From positions 1-64,000 of the IMG/VR virus record IMGVR_UViG_3300044730_001993: 64,000 nucleotides of DNA; one strand, given 5' to 3'. The stretch is from a virus. Both the position numbers and the translations under genes were made by a program. The notes beneath the pieces are model-generated. The model worked only from the letters and a program-made list of their open reading frames with translations, was not told the DNA's origin and searched no databases. Of the stretch, positions 7,622-15,517 are shown in pieces. Position 1 is the stretch's first letter, and every line of letters starts with the position of its first letter.

Positions 7622-7902
7622 ACCGCTTCGAGCTCGAAGACGGGCTTGCTGGTCTTCGCGGCGTTGACATAGACCGCGTAGGGCCAGTTGGAATCGTCGA
7701 TGTCCATCTGCGCCACGCGCGCAGTCTTCTTGACGAGACCCTCGTCCTTGAGCGCGCGGAGAATGTCACCCGCGGTGCCGCTCTCGGCGAGGGTCACCTT
7801 GCTCCCGGTGTACGATCGGTCGTTGACTTCGTAACCGTCCCTCGCGTTGCCCCACACGTCGAGCGTGTAGACCTTGAACGTGACGGACGCGCTGTTCTTC
7901 AC
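7618..7902 (-). CDS. Small beta-rich protein, unknown
   Basis: 94 aa from GTG at 7902 (a TTG at 7920 is the alternative). Contains VTFKVYTLDVWGNARDGYEV and SNWPYAVYVNAAKTS. No motif recognised. The start is uncertain because no clear ribosome site or promoter is present. Confidence 0.5.
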   Translation of the reverse strand: MKNSASVTFKVYTLDVWGNARDGYEVNDRSYTGSKVTLAESGTAGDILRALKDEGLVKKTARVAQMDIDDSNWPYAVYVNAAKTSKPVFELEAV

Positions 7903-7965
7903 TGCGCGACGAAAACACAACCGCCGATGTTCGATCGGTACTTCTCGCGCGCGGCGTCGAGCGCG

Positions 7966-8259
7966 CTAGACGCCCCACGGCCAGCGCACGGGAATCCAGC
8001 GCGAGAGCACGCCGTCGGCTGGCTTCTCCGCGGCCCTACGCCACCAGAACAGAAGCACCAGCGGGGCACCGACGACGTAGACGCGCCAGTCGAGGATGCC
8101 CGCGTGACGCGCGATCGCTCCGATCGTCGCTCCGATGGCAACCCCGACGGGGATATTGAATACGCCGTACGGGCCAAACTGGCGCGCGTACCACCGCTTC
8201 GGCGGAGGCGGCGGCTGCACCACGTCGGCGGTGCGATATGGCGAACCTGCGCTACCCAC
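7966..8259 (-). CDS. Small membrane protein with two TM segments
   Basis: 97 aa. Two hydrophobic segments (FNIPVGVAIGATIGAIA and VYVVGAPLVLLFWW) follow a Pro-rich N-terminus (VVQPPPPPKRWY). The C-terminus is basic. GTG start inside the end of the upstream gene. It could be a holin-like or other inner-membrane protein; nothing more specific can be seen. Confidence 0.6.
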   Translation of the reverse strand: MGSAGSPYRTADVVQPPPPPKRWYARQFGPYGVFNIPVGVAIGATIGAIARHAGILDWRVYVVGAPLVLLFWWRRAAEKPADGVLSRWIPVRWPWGV

Positions 8260-8566
8260 CGCACGCCTCCATTTCGGCGAGCACGTCGGTCGCCGCAGCC
8301 CGCAGGCGCAGCCACGCGGCGCCGTGCCACGCGTCGGGCATTCCGAGGAGCGACGCGAGCGCCTCTCGCGTGGCGAAGTTTTCGTGTTGCTCGCGCATCA
8401 TCGCGATCGTCCCCTCCGCGTGGCGCGAGCATTGATAGTCGCCGTACATCGCGCACTCGTCGCAGTTGTCTTCATCGTCGCGGTCGTCGCCGCAAGCGCA
8501 CCGATCGTGCCCGCACTCGTCGCAGCGTTCGTCGCCCTCCGCCAACGCTCCGTCGTCGTGCCTCAC
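8252..8566 (-). CDS. Cys/His-rich, probably zinc-binding protein
   Basis: 104 aa. CDECGHDRCACGDDRDDEDN and CDECAMYGDYQCSRH give at least eight Cys and two His in the first 45 residues, a likely zinc site. A helical second half ends in LAEMEACGG. GTG start overlapping the upstream stop. Function unknown. Confidence 0.65.
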   Translation of the reverse strand: MRHDDGALAEGDERCDECGHDRCACGDDRDDEDNCDECAMYGDYQCSRHAEGTIAMMREQHENFATREALASLLGMPDAWHGAAWLRLRAAATDVLAEMEACGG

Positions 8567-9240
8567 GTTCCCCACCCCTTCACCACGGCGCTCGCGGCGG
8601 CGAGACGCTCCGCACGCATCGTCGCGTCGCTGGCGTGTTGCTGCACCTTCGCCAGCGTAGCGCGAGCGTCGTTCGCATCCATCACGGCGCGCTCGGCGTC
8701 GAACTGGAGTTCCTGCGCTACTTCGTCCGCGAACTCTTCGAGCGTGTCGCACCCCAACACGCAGCCCCCGTAGGTCGTACGCATCCCGACCCACTCGCCC
8801 TTGTCGAGCTCCATGACACACCACGATTCGAGCGGAGGGTTGCAGTTGTGATCGACGCGCACGATCACGCGAACGTCGTCGTTGCTCGCGAGCGCCGCGA
8901 GAACCGGCAGGAGTTTCGCGATCACCGCGGCCTCTTCGGGTGTCGGTTCGCGCGACACAACCTTGCGGTCGTACTCCGCGTCCGCTTCGATCGTCGCCAG
9001 AACAGCGGCGCGGTACTCCGGCGACGCGCCGACCGCATCGCAGATGGGGGTGGCGAGCGCCCTGAGATCACGCGCGAGAAGTTCGGGCGCGTACCCGTCG
9101 AAACTGCGCTTCGCGTTCTCGCGAACGTACGGTTCGTCGGACTCGACGAGTGCCGCGGTGCCTCGGTAACTCTCGACGCGGTAGCCGTCCCACGCGAAGG
9201 CGAGCGTGCGGTCACCGAGCTTGAATTCATGCCACTTCAT
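8563..9240 (-). CDS. Unknown 225-aa protein
   Basis: Starts MKWHEFKLGDRTLAFAWDGY (a beta hairpin), with helices in the middle, a second beta part with Cys (NCNPPLESWCVMELDKGEW), and a coiled-coil-like C-terminus. Third gene of the overlapping run 9823 to 7966. No family recognised. Confidence 0.7.
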   Translation of the reverse strand: MKWHEFKLGDRTLAFAWDGYRVESYRGTAALVESDEPYVRENAKRSFDGYAPELLARDLRALATPICDAVGASPEYRAAVLATIEADAEYDRKVVSREPTPEEAAVIAKLLPVLAALASNDDVRVIVRVDHNCNPPLESWCVMELDKGEWVGMRTTYGGCVLGCDTLEEFADEVAQELQFDAERAVMDANDARATLAKVQQHASDATMRAERLAAASAVVKGWGT

Positions 9241-9479
9241 CTTCTGTCCTCACCGAACTCGATGCCGAGCGCGCGGGCGAGTGCTCCCGCCGCGTGGCCC
9301 TTTACCTTCGCGCTGGCGGAGTGGCGCGATACCTGAGCACCGCTCCTGCCCGTCACCACCACCCACGCGTCCCACTGCGCCTTCTCCGCGTCGTGCTCTA
9401 CGTCGCCGTGCGCCTCGCACCCCGGAAACCGCTCGCGGAGCACGGCGCACACCTTCACCAGAACGTCGCCGGAGGTCAC
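9237..9479 (-). CDS. Small protein, unknown
   Basis: 80 aa from GTG at 9479 that overlaps the upstream stop. Sequence AWVVVTGRSGAQVSRHSASA then KGHAAGALARALGIEFG. Short beta then helix. Not recognised. Confidence 0.6.
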   Translation of the reverse strand: MTSGDVLVKVCAVLRERFPGCEAHGDVEHDAEKAQWDAWVVVTGRSGAQVSRHSASAKVKGHAAGALARALGIEFGEDRR

Positions 9480-9823
9480 TCGGAGGCTCCGAAATCCTGC
9501 CACGTCAGGAACGCGAGGGAGCGCGCGAACTTCGCCGACTCTCGCGCTGGATATCGAGAGAACGCCTGAGACTCGAAGTAGTCCGCAGGGCTGACCGACG
9601 GCGGCTTGCAGAACGCGGGCTTCGCCGCCCAGCGCATGATCGCTGCGTACGGGTGCGCGTCGAGTTCCTCGCGCGAGAGCACGGCGGTGTCCCTGCGCGC
9701 TTCGAGGTACTTCGTGGCCCACTCCAGCGCGCCGACGTGCGTGTACTTGAGCACCAGTTCGATCGCCTGCACGCTCCGTTCGAGCGCGGCGAACTCGTCC
9801 GGGTCTACGGTCTCGATGTTCAT
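9476..9823 (-). CDS. Unknown protein, MNIET family
   Basis: 115 aa. Its first five residues match the gene cut at the left window edge. Helical N-terminal half (ALERSVQAIELVLKYTHVG) and an aromatic C-terminus (FARSLAFLTWQDFG). Head gene of a minus-strand operon and divergent from the gene at 9919. Leaderless start. Confidence 0.65.
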   Translation of the reverse strand: MNIETVDPDEFAALERSVQAIELVLKYTHVGALEWATKYLEARRDTAVLSREELDAHPYAAIMRWAAKPAFCKPPSVSPADYFESQAFSRYPARESAKFARSLAFLTWQDFGASE

Positions 9824-9828
9824 GCGCC

Positions 9829-9858
9829 TTCTACGCCGCCAGCGCGGCGATTCTTCAC
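9829..9858 (-). promoter_or_regulatory. Element-type promoter, leaderless
   Basis: GTGAAG, 18 bases, GTAGAA, then 5 bases to ATG at 9823. It faces a second copy on the other strand at 9884. Confidence 0.65.
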
Positions 9859-9883
9859 GGCGCGGGAGAAAATCGGTGGCGGC

Positions 9884-9912
9884 GTTAGAACGGCGCTGCG
9901 AGCGGCGTATGA
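9884..9912 (+). promoter_or_regulatory. Element-type promoter, leaderless
   Basis: GTTAGA, 17 bases, GTATGA, then 6 bases to ATG at 9919. Divergent partner of the promoter at 9829. Confidence 0.6.
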
Positions 9913-9918
9913 GGTGGC

Positions 9919-10260
9919 ATGAACCACGAACAATGCAGGGTCGGAATGCATGTATTCTTCGGTCGCGAGAACGGCGAGAAGACGCTCGGCGAAGTGATCC
10001 GCAAGAACCCCACGAAGGCCGTAGTGCGGACGCTGGAGTCGCGCGGAGACGGTCGCGGGTCGTTCGTCGGCGCCGAGTGGCGGGTGCCCTACTCGATGCT
10101 CTCGCCCGCTACGAACGTCGCCGCCAGCGACGCGCCCATCGCGCGACCCGCCGTCGACCACGAGTCGGTGTTCGCGAGCGTTCGCGCTGCGATCGAGCGC
10201 GGCGACAAGGCCGTCGCTGCGCGACTTCTGCGCGGACTCGCGGCGACTCTCGACGGGTGA
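9919..10260 (+). CDS. SH3/KOW-like small domain protein
   Basis: 113 aa. The N-terminal half (VGMHVFFGRENGEKTLGEVI followed by KAVVRTLESRG and GAEWRVPYSM) has the look of a small beta-barrel domain seen in phage and bacterial proteins with GRxxGExTxG and WRVPY signatures. A helical C-terminal half follows (VRAAIERGDKAVAARLLRGL). Binding partner unknown. Family memory, not searched. Confidence 0.55.
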   Translation: MNHEQCRVGMHVFFGRENGEKTLGEVIRKNPTKAVVRTLESRGDGRGSFVGAEWRVPYSMLSPATNVAASDAPIARPAVDHESVFASVRAAIERGDKAVAARLLRGLAATLDG

Positions 10261-10272
10261 CCGGCCCGGTCA
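10258..10272. terminator. Perfect palindrome holding both stops
   Basis: TGACCGG-C-CCGGTCA. The first three bases are the stop of the plus gene and the last three the stop of the minus gene. It may act as a two-way terminator. Confidence 0.4.
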
Positions 10273-10647
10273 AGCGATGGGACCGCCGACGATCCACGCG
10301 CTGCACGTCCGACTCGCCGCGCACTTGAAGTTGAACATCCGGCAGTACCCGAGTTCGGCCCTCACGATCACCTCGTCGGCGTCGAGGCCGTTGCCCATCG
10401 CCAGCCCCTCCTTGATGCAGTCGAGCATCTGCGGAGTGATATCGAACGCAGCGCAGTTGCCGCAGAGCATCGTGCGCGCCTCCGCGGGGGTGGCGCCCCA
10501 TCGGCTCGCGAGCGACGCCCAGAAACCGGCGTTCTCCAGCCGCGGGTTCGCCGGTCCGTAGTGCGCGGAGTCGATCGCGTGTTGACGGTTGGCGAGGTTG
10601 AGGATCGTGTCTTGCGTGGGCGCGGGACAGAGGGGGAGTTTTCGCAT
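10270..10647 (-). CDS. Cys-containing protein, unknown
   Basis: 125 aa. LCGNCAAFDITPQMLDCIKE and GYCRMFNFKCAASRTCSAW give six Cys in two groups, likely binding a metal ion or cluster. The N-terminus is helical. It has its own leaderless start. A similar Cys pattern occurs in uncharacterised phage proteins as far as I recall; no function known. Confidence 0.65.
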   Translation of the reverse strand: MRKLPLCPAPTQDTILNLANRQHAIDSAHYGPANPRLENAGFWASLASRWGATPAEARTMLCGNCAAFDITPQMLDCIKEGLAMGNGLDADEVIVRAELGYCRMFNFKCAASRTCSAWIVGGPIA

Positions 10648-10652
10648 GGTGG

Positions 10653-10681
10653 GCCTACCTTCTGGTGACGTGAACGTTTAC
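10653..10681 (-). promoter_or_regulatory. Element-type promoter, leaderless
   Basis: GTAAAC, 17 bases, GTAGGC, then 5 bases to ATG at 10647. The TAA in the -35 box is the stop of the gene at 10678. Confidence 0.5.
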
Positions 10682-11205
10682 TTGCGCTTCGCCTTGCGCG
10701 TGGTGCGCTTGGCCTTCGTACGCCGCTTCGGCGCGGCCCTCTTCTTCGCCGCGGGGCGCTTGACGCTCGCGCGCTTCGCGGTGGCCTTCTTCGCCGACGC
10801 GCGCTTCGGTGCCGCCTTCTTGGCGACGCGACGCTTGGCCTTCGCGGGCTTCTTCGCTGGAGCGCGCTTCGCGGCGACCTTCTTCGCGCGAGGCTTCGCC
10901 GCACCGCTGGCACCGCAGAGCGGGATCGACGAGTCGCGGTACAGCCTCTTCTGCATCTCGACGATCTTCGCCGCGCCCTCGCGAACGGCGTCGTCGAAGC
11001 CACGCTGGTAGTCCGCGACGAACTCGCGCGACACCTTGCGCAGCGGGTGCCATTCGACATCGCGCATCCGCTTGTCGCCAGCGATGATCGCGTCGGCGGC
11101 TTCGTCGGCGCAAGCGCCGATGCGAACCGTTGCCACGCTCGCCATCTTCTTGCCCCAGTCGTGCCCCGTATCGTAGGCGACGTGCGCCCCGGAAATCGTT
11201 TTCAT
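10678..11205 (-). CDS. Histone-H1-like DNA-binding protein
   Basis: 175 aa. A globular part (about 1-105, with EFVADYQRGFDDAVREGAAK) is joined to a long tail of Lys, Ala, Pro and Arg (repeats of AKKPAKAKRR and AKKATAKRAS type), the composition of bacterial H1-like nucleoid proteins. It probably binds and compacts DNA, either of the host or the element. It is driven by a sigma70-like promoter and divergent from the 11284 operon. Confidence 0.75.
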   Translation of the reverse strand: MKTISGAHVAYDTGHDWGKKMASVATVRIGACADEAADAIIAGDKRMRDVEWHPLRKVSREFVADYQRGFDDAVREGAAKIVEMQKRLYRDSSIPLCGASGAAKPRAKKVAAKRAPAKKPAKAKRRVAKKAAPKRASAKKATAKRASVKRPAAKKRAAPKRRTKAKRTTRKAKRK

Positions 11206-11211
11206 CCCGCG

Positions 11212-11240
11212 ACGCTACCCGAACGTGCCGGGAATCGCAA
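11212..11240 (-). promoter_or_regulatory. Sigma70-like promoter, near-leaderless
   Basis: TTGCGA, 17 bases, TAGCGT, then 6 bases to ATG at 11205. It is in a 78-base divergent region with the promoter at 11248. Confidence 0.55.
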
Positions 11241-11247
11241 TCGCCCC

Positions 11248-11277
11248 GTGACACCGCCAGCGACGATACGGTACAAT
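11248..11277 (+). promoter_or_regulatory. Sigma70-like promoter, near-leaderless
   Basis: GTGACA, 18 bases, TACAAT, then 6 bases to ATG at 11284. Drives the four-gene operon 11284-14100. Confidence 0.6.
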
Positions 11278-11283
11278 CGCCGT

Positions 11284-12024
11284 ATGCAACGTACGTGGCG
11301 TCAAGTCGGGGACCGCTGGTGGTTCTCGCTCCCGTGGTCGATCGGACTCGAACTCCGACGTGTCGGTTCGCGGACGGTCGGTTCGTTCGTACTGTTCCGT
11401 GACGGGCGCGAGGTGTCCCGCCACAACCTGCTCCCGCAAGCGCAGGGCGCCGTCGCGGAACTCGAAGCCCCGGCGACGCAGCCCGACGACCTCCGCGGGT
11501 GGCGCCCGACGCGCGAGAGCGTCCGCAACCCCGGTCGCACCCTCCCCGCGATCGTCGACCGCTGCGTGGCGCACGTCGCCCCGCGCCTCAAGGATCGCGG
11601 CCCCCGTGGCGCGCTCTCGGGCGCCGTCGCGATCTGCACCGCGCAGGCGCAGAAGCGTGGGGCACTCAAGAAGGGCTCTCGCAGCCTCACGGCGCGCGGC
11701 AAGCGCGAGGAGCGCAGCGCAACCCGTCGCAAGGGCTACAAGGCCGACACGCGGGCGGTGAAGGCCCTCGCGCGCGAGGCACGGGAGGCTCCCCCGCTCG
11801 ACCCGCGCATCGTCGCAATCGCGACCGTGCTCCGCGAACGTCAACCGGCGAACCTCGCCGACGTGGCGTTCGCGATCAAGATGAAGCGCGCCGACGCTCG
11901 CAAGTTCGTCCGCGCTGCGGCGACCCGCGCTGCGGTGGCGAAGTTCATGGGGGCGAAGAAGGTCACCTACACCGCGAGCAAGAAGAGCATCGGGCACGAC
12001 TTGCTCGCCGTGGTGTCGAAGTGA
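11284..12024 (+). CDS. Two-domain protein, unknown; C-terminal domain paralogous to 12881
   Basis: 246 aa. A beta-rich N-terminus (QVGDRWWFSLPWSIGLELRR), a basic middle with many Lys and Arg (RSLTARGKREERSATRRKGY), and a C-terminal helical domain (VLRERQPANLADVAFAIKMK, then GAKKVTYTASKKS). That C-terminal domain recurs as the 100-aa gene two genes downstream. First gene of the operon. Function unknown. Confidence 0.7.
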   Translation: MQRTWRQVGDRWWFSLPWSIGLELRRVGSRTVGSFVLFRDGREVSRHNLLPQAQGAVAELEAPATQPDDLRGWRPTRESVRNPGRTLPAIVDRCVAHVAPRLKDRGPRGALSGAVAICTAQAQKRGALKKGSRSLTARGKREERSATRRKGYKADTRAVKALAREAREAPPLDPRIVAIATVLRERQPANLADVAFAIKMKRADARKFVRAAATRAAVAKFMGAKKVTYTASKKSIGHDLLAVVSK

Positions 12025-12881
12025 GTGCGCGACTGGAGCGGTACAACGTTCGGCGGTCGCGAAGGAATCCCGACGCTGCCGTCGCGGATGCAGAGTGGGT
12101 AAACGCACGCAAGGGCACCCTCTGTGACCCATTCTTGGCGAGCGAAGCCATCGCGATGCTCGACTCCTCGTATCGTGGCATCGGAGGCAATGCGACGTTC
12201 AGATCCGCCTCCGACCTCTGCGACGACGAGTACGACGCGGTGGAACTGCTTCTGTCCGGCGACCGACTGAGGGCCGTCCGTATTTCCAAGACGACGCCGT
12301 TCGGCGTGAAGTGCGTCGCAATCGCGACCGATGGTTCCGACCTCGCCCGCGCCAGCATGAAGCAGAAAACGATGGACTGGTATCGCCAGCCCGGACAATA
12401 CGGCGAGGTTTCGGGGGCGATTGCTGCACTGGCGCTCAAGGCCAAGTCCCCGGTCGTCACCGACCATGCCACCGTTGAGAGAGTGCTTGGCAAGCGAGTC
12501 CAGTGGCACGGAGCGCACCCGGACGGCGAGTTCCCCGGAACGTTCGGGTGGTACACCCGTTCCATCGGTGGGCACCCTCACGTCAAGATCCTCGTCGGCA
12601 CACCGCGCGTGAGTCGCGACAATGGTCGCCGATCAGCGCCAAACGGCACCGCATGGTCGCTCGACGTTCGTGTCGTCGGGGCGCGTCAAACCGAACCGCA
12701 GCCGATTCTCGGAGTCCGCGGGGAAACCGCTGCGAAGCGCATGGCAAGCACTATCCTGCGAGAAGTCTACCGCGACGGTGGGCGTGAATTCCGCGAGGCG
12801 TACCTCTCCCGTGTTCGCCCCGACGGCTTCGTGATCGTGCAATGGCGCCGCGTCAACGGGCGCTGGATTCTCAACCTCTGA
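12021..12881 (+). CDS. Tagged protein with YTR-x-IGG-x-x-H-x-K motif
   Basis: 286 aa from GTG overlapping the upstream stop. The N-terminus VRRSRRNPDAA and residues 199-204 (RDNGRRS region) are copies of the basic Asn tag, placed before and after a domain with WYRQPGQYGEVSGAIAALAL and WYTRSIGGHPHVKILVGTP. I recall this second pattern from uncharacterised phage proteins that are sometimes annotated as acetyltransferase-like, but cannot confirm it. A third part follows the second tag and ends in FVIVQWRRVNGRW. Confidence 0.6.
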   Translation: MSARLERYNVRRSRRNPDAAVADAEWVNARKGTLCDPFLASEAIAMLDSSYRGIGGNATFRSASDLCDDEYDAVELLLSGDRLRAVRISKTTPFGVKCVAIATDGSDLARASMKQKTMDWYRQPGQYGEVSGAIAALALKAKSPVVTDHATVERVLGKRVQWHGAHPDGEFPGTFGWYTRSIGGHPHVKILVGTPRVSRDNGRRSAPNGTAWSLDVRVVGARQTEPQPILGVRGETAAKRMASTILREVYRDGGREFREAYLSRVRPDGFVIVQWRRVNGRWILNL

Positions 12882-13183
12882 TGCCCCGCCCGCCGCCCGA
12901 CTTCTCACGCCTCGCGCGGGCCTACGCCGCCGCGGAGCACGCTCGCCCTCGACGTGCGCCCGACGCCCGCTACGCCGTGGCGGCGCGGGTGCTCCGCGAG
13001 AAGCACCACGCGAAACTCTACGACCTCGCAGTGGCGATGCTCACGCCGCTCGACGACGCGCGAACGTTTCTGCGCCGCCCCGAAGTGCGCGACGAACTGG
13101 CGAGGATGCTCGGCGCCGTGAGGGTGGCGTACACCACCGCGCGCCTCCTGCGCAACGACGTGATCGAGGCGGTTTTCTTGTGA
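12881..13183 (+). CDS. Stand-alone helical domain, paralogue of 11284 C-terminus
   Basis: 100 aa. VLREKHHAKLYDLAVAMLTP and GAVRVAYTTARLLRND match the C-terminal domain of the operon's first protein in order and spacing. Start ATG overlaps the upstream stop (TGATG). Likely arose by duplication inside the operon. Function unknown. Confidence 0.65.
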   Translation: MPRPPPDFSRLARAYAAAEHARPRRAPDARYAVAARVLREKHHAKLYDLAVAMLTPLDDARTFLRRPEVRDELARMLGAVRVAYTTARLLRNDVIEAVFL

Positions 13184-14100
13184 AGCGCCGCAGCACCCGC
13201 AACCCGACGATGCTCCCCACCGGCAAGAGCGAGTGGGCGCAGCACTACGTCATCGACGCGAGCGACCCGCCGACGATACGCGAGGTGATCGACGCCTACG
13301 CGAACGGCAACGCGCAGGCGCGGCAACCGTTCAACGACAACGGCGACCTGTTGCCGATGGCGCACTACACGCTCGGCGATGTGATGCGCGACGTTCGACC
13401 GGGCAACTTCTTGCGCTACGGGAGCGCGACGCCGAAGTTCCGCGCGCTCAAGGGGCAACTGCGCCGGTACGGCCAGCGCGTGCCGTTGATGATCGAGGTT
13501 GACCGCAAGGGCGTCGCGCAAGTCGGCGAGGGTAACCACCGCGTCGCGGCGTTGCTCGCGATGTACGGCCCGTCGCACCGCGTCGGCGTGAGGTTCGTGT
13601 TCAACCGCTACCCGATCACGACGCACGCGGGCTTGACGTGGGCGACCGCCGATCGTGACCCCGTAGCAAGACGTTCGGAGCGCAACGGCGCTCCGTCCCC
13701 ATACACCGACCCGTCGCTGCGCGATGCGATCAAGCGACGCATCATGGCGGGCAGCAAGGGCGGGAAACCGGGCCAGTGGTCCGCGCGCAAGGCGCAACTC
13801 GTCGCCGCGGAGTACGCCGCTGCGGGCGGCGGCTACCGCTCCGGTGCACGCACCGCGGCGCAACGTTCGTTGCGCAAGTGGACGGGCGAGAAGTGGACGA
13901 CGAGTGATGGTAAGCCCGCGATCCGCAAGGGCGGCACCGTGCGCTACCTCCCGCAGTCCGCGTGGGCCACGCTCACCCCGGCGCAGCGTGCGGCGACGAA
14001 CCGTAAGAAGCGCGCGGGCTCGCAGGCGGGCCAGCAGTTCGTGAAGAATACCCGCGCTGCGGCGAGGGCGGGCAAGGCCGCGCGCTCGCGGCGGCGGTAG
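13180..14100 (+). CDS. Tagged protein: ParB-like nuclease fold plus DUF5872-like domain
   Basis: 306 aa from GTG (GTGA overlap). N-terminal tag KRRSTRNPT. Residues about 95-145 read GQRVPLMIEVDRKG then VGEGNHRVAALLAMYG, where the G-N-H-R motif resembles the ParB/sulfiredoxin fold. A second tag (RRSERNGAP, Asn near residue 169) separates this from a C-terminal domain with GGKPGQWSARKAQLVAAEY, LRKWTGEKW, RYLPQSAW and AATNRKKR, which I recognise as the DUF5872-type domain found in viruses. The layout tag-domain-tag-domain is notable. Biochemical role unknown. Confidence 0.65.
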   Translation: MKRRSTRNPTMLPTGKSEWAQHYVIDASDPPTIREVIDAYANGNAQARQPFNDNGDLLPMAHYTLGDVMRDVRPGNFLRYGSATPKFRALKGQLRRYGQRVPLMIEVDRKGVAQVGEGNHRVAALLAMYGPSHRVGVRFVFNRYPITTHAGLTWATADRDPVARRSERNGAPSPYTDPSLRDAIKRRIMAGSKGGKPGQWSARKAQLVAAEYAAAGGGYRSGARTAAQRSLRKWTGEKWTTSDGKPAIRKGGTVRYLPQSAWATLTPAQRAATNRKKRAGSQAGQQFVKNTRAAARAGKAARSRRR

Positions 14101-14101
14101 G

Positions 14102-14509
14102 CTACGGCACGTAGCCGTTCCGCGCGGCGGTGTGGCACCACGCGCGGGCGGACTCGACCGCGGATTCGAGGGATGCGCGTGCTTCGATCGAGCCTACCAG
14201 CCTGTACGACGGGTGCTCCGGCCCTCCGTCTGACAGCGCATCCATCGCTCGACCGGCGACGATCGTGTAGTGCTCCGTCTGCCACTGCTTGAGATCGTCG
14301 CGCAGGTTCTCCGACCACGGCAGCGCGAGCGTGACGCGGTAACGGTCCTTCACCACTTCTCCGCCGCGTGCGCTGCTCGTCCCCGGTAGCCACTTCGCGC
14401 GCTCGACTCGCTCGCGAACCTCCCACGCGATGCCGTCGGTTACGCCGGTTGCGAGGCACTCTCCGAACACGCGGTCGTTCTGCAAGGCGCGGAGCTCTTC
14501 GGGCTTCAT
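14102..14509 (-). CDS. Unknown protein
   Basis: 135 aa, ATG at 14509 with GGAGG 4 bases upstream and overlapping the upstream stop (ATGA). Helical N-terminus (MKPEELRALQNDRVFGECLA) and a beta stretch (KDRYRVTLALPWSENLRDDL). Last gene of a run of overlapping genes from 15468. Not recognised. Confidence 0.65.
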   Translation of the reverse strand: MKPEELRALQNDRVFGECLATGVTDGIAWEVRERVERAKWLPGTSSARGGEVVKDRYRVTLALPWSENLRDDLKQWQTEHYTIVAGRAMDALSDGGPEHPSYRLVGSIEARASLESAVESARAWCHTAARNGYVP

Positions 14510-14769
14510 CGCGCCTCCATCGCGGCGTTGTACGCCGCCAGCGCGTGTGGCTTGACGTGATCCCACACCACGTCGACCGACTCGGCGAACCGCTCGACGG
14601 CGCGCAGTTCCTCCGCGACGTACGGCGCCGCAGCGAACTGCGGGAGGTTCGCCGGAACGTTCGTGTTCGCGCCGATGTTCGCCGCGTGCTCGACGACGCG
14701 CTGTTCGTTTCGGGTGAGGTTGCAGTGGTCGGTGAGACAACCGAGAACGCAGGCGAGGGTGTGGCTCAC
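14506..14769 (-). CDS. Small helical protein, unknown
   Basis: 87 aa from GTG overlapping the upstream stop. Sequence has three Cys near the start (LACVLGCLTDHCNLTRNEQR) and then helices (VAEELRAVERFAESVDVVWD). Not recognised. Confidence 0.6.
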   Translation of the reverse strand: MSHTLACVLGCLTDHCNLTRNEQRVVEHAANIGANTNVPANLPQFAAAPYVAEELRAVERFAESVDVVWDHVKPHALAAYNAAMEAR

Positions 14770-14957
14770 CGCGACCTCAGTTCGCGCTCGCGTCGCTCGA
14801 TCGCGCGGAGCAAGCGGTAGTGCGCCACCGTGTTGAGGTGCGACTCCGCGAGCACCATGCGGAGGCCAGCGCCCTCCGACACCCGCTGCATCGCGGCGAT
14901 GTTCTCTTCGATCGTTGCCGTGACTCGCGCGTCGCGGGCTTCTTTTTCGTGCGTCAC
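14766..14957 (-). CDS. Small charged helical protein
   Basis: 63 aa, nearly all predicted helix (TIEENIAAMQRVSEG, then LLRAIERRERELRSR). GTG start overlaps the upstream stop. Not recognised. Confidence 0.55.
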   Translation of the reverse strand: MTHEKEARDARVTATIEENIAAMQRVSEGAGLRMVLAESHLNTVAHYRLLRAIERRERELRSR

Positions 14958-15208
14958 TTGTCTCTCCGCTTGTTCTTGGCGATGGCTCTCAACTCGCGCG
15001 CGACTTCTCTCAAGCGACTCGCAAGGGCGTCGGCTTCGGGCGCGGTGAGGATTGTCTCGTGATGAGTAGAGTACATGCTGGACGCTTGCCCGCAGGCAAC
15101 GGAGAGCCTTGCGATCGGCATACCCTTGCTCGATTGATCGTGCTCCTCGCGGGAAACCTCGACGGTGATCGTTGGGCCATCGTCGGTGATTATTTCGAGG
15201 GGTTGCAC
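14954..15208 (-). CDS. Small protein, unknown
   Basis: 84 aa from GTG at 15208, which lies inside the end of the upstream gene (19-base overlap). Beta N-terminus (LEIITDDGPTITVEVSREE) and a basic helical end (EVARELRAIAKNKRRDK). Confidence 0.55.
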   Translation of the reverse strand: MQPLEIITDDGPTITVEVSREEHDQSSKGMPIARLSVACGQASSMYSTHHETILTAPEADALASRLREVARELRAIAKNKRRDK

Positions 15209-15468
15209 TTCGCCACCGCCCACGTTGGGATGTTCGCGCGCTCGATGGCGCGCAGGTTGTTTGCGCTGGCGTAGGCGAACATCGCCTCGATGCCAGCCTC
15301 GGTGATCTTGTACACGATCCTGCACTTAACCCTTATCCACGCGTACCCGTCGACAAGCCCGCGCTTCTTGAGAGCGACGTACGTTCTGCGCGGCACTAAA
15401 AACGAATGGCCGTCGCCGCTAGAGATCGTTTTTAGCGCGACGTACTGCGCGCCAGTGATGCTTGCCAT
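15190..15468 (-). CDS. Small winged-helix-like protein
   Basis: 92 aa. ITGAQYVALKTISSGDGHSF, then RTYVALKKRGLVDG, then a beta wing (RIVYKITEAGIEAM). Same helix / A-L-x-x-R-G-L / T-x-A-G layout as 18589 and 18810. Probably a DNA-binding regulator of the element. The C-terminal tail is unique. Confidence 0.62.
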   Translation of the reverse strand: MASITGAQYVALKTISSGDGHSFLVPRRTYVALKKRGLVDGYAWIRVKCRIVYKITEAGIEAMFAYASANNLRAIERANIPTWAVAKCNPSK

Positions 15469-15517
15469 GCGCGGTGTGACGTGGCCCGTGAGGCGCGTAT
15501 TCAGCGCGTGCGGCGCG

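Noticed and set aside
7899-8456. Long minus-strand frame across 7966-8259
   Set aside because: It conflicts with the membrane protein at 7966 and the Cys-rich protein at 8252, both of which have better composition and overlap-type starts.
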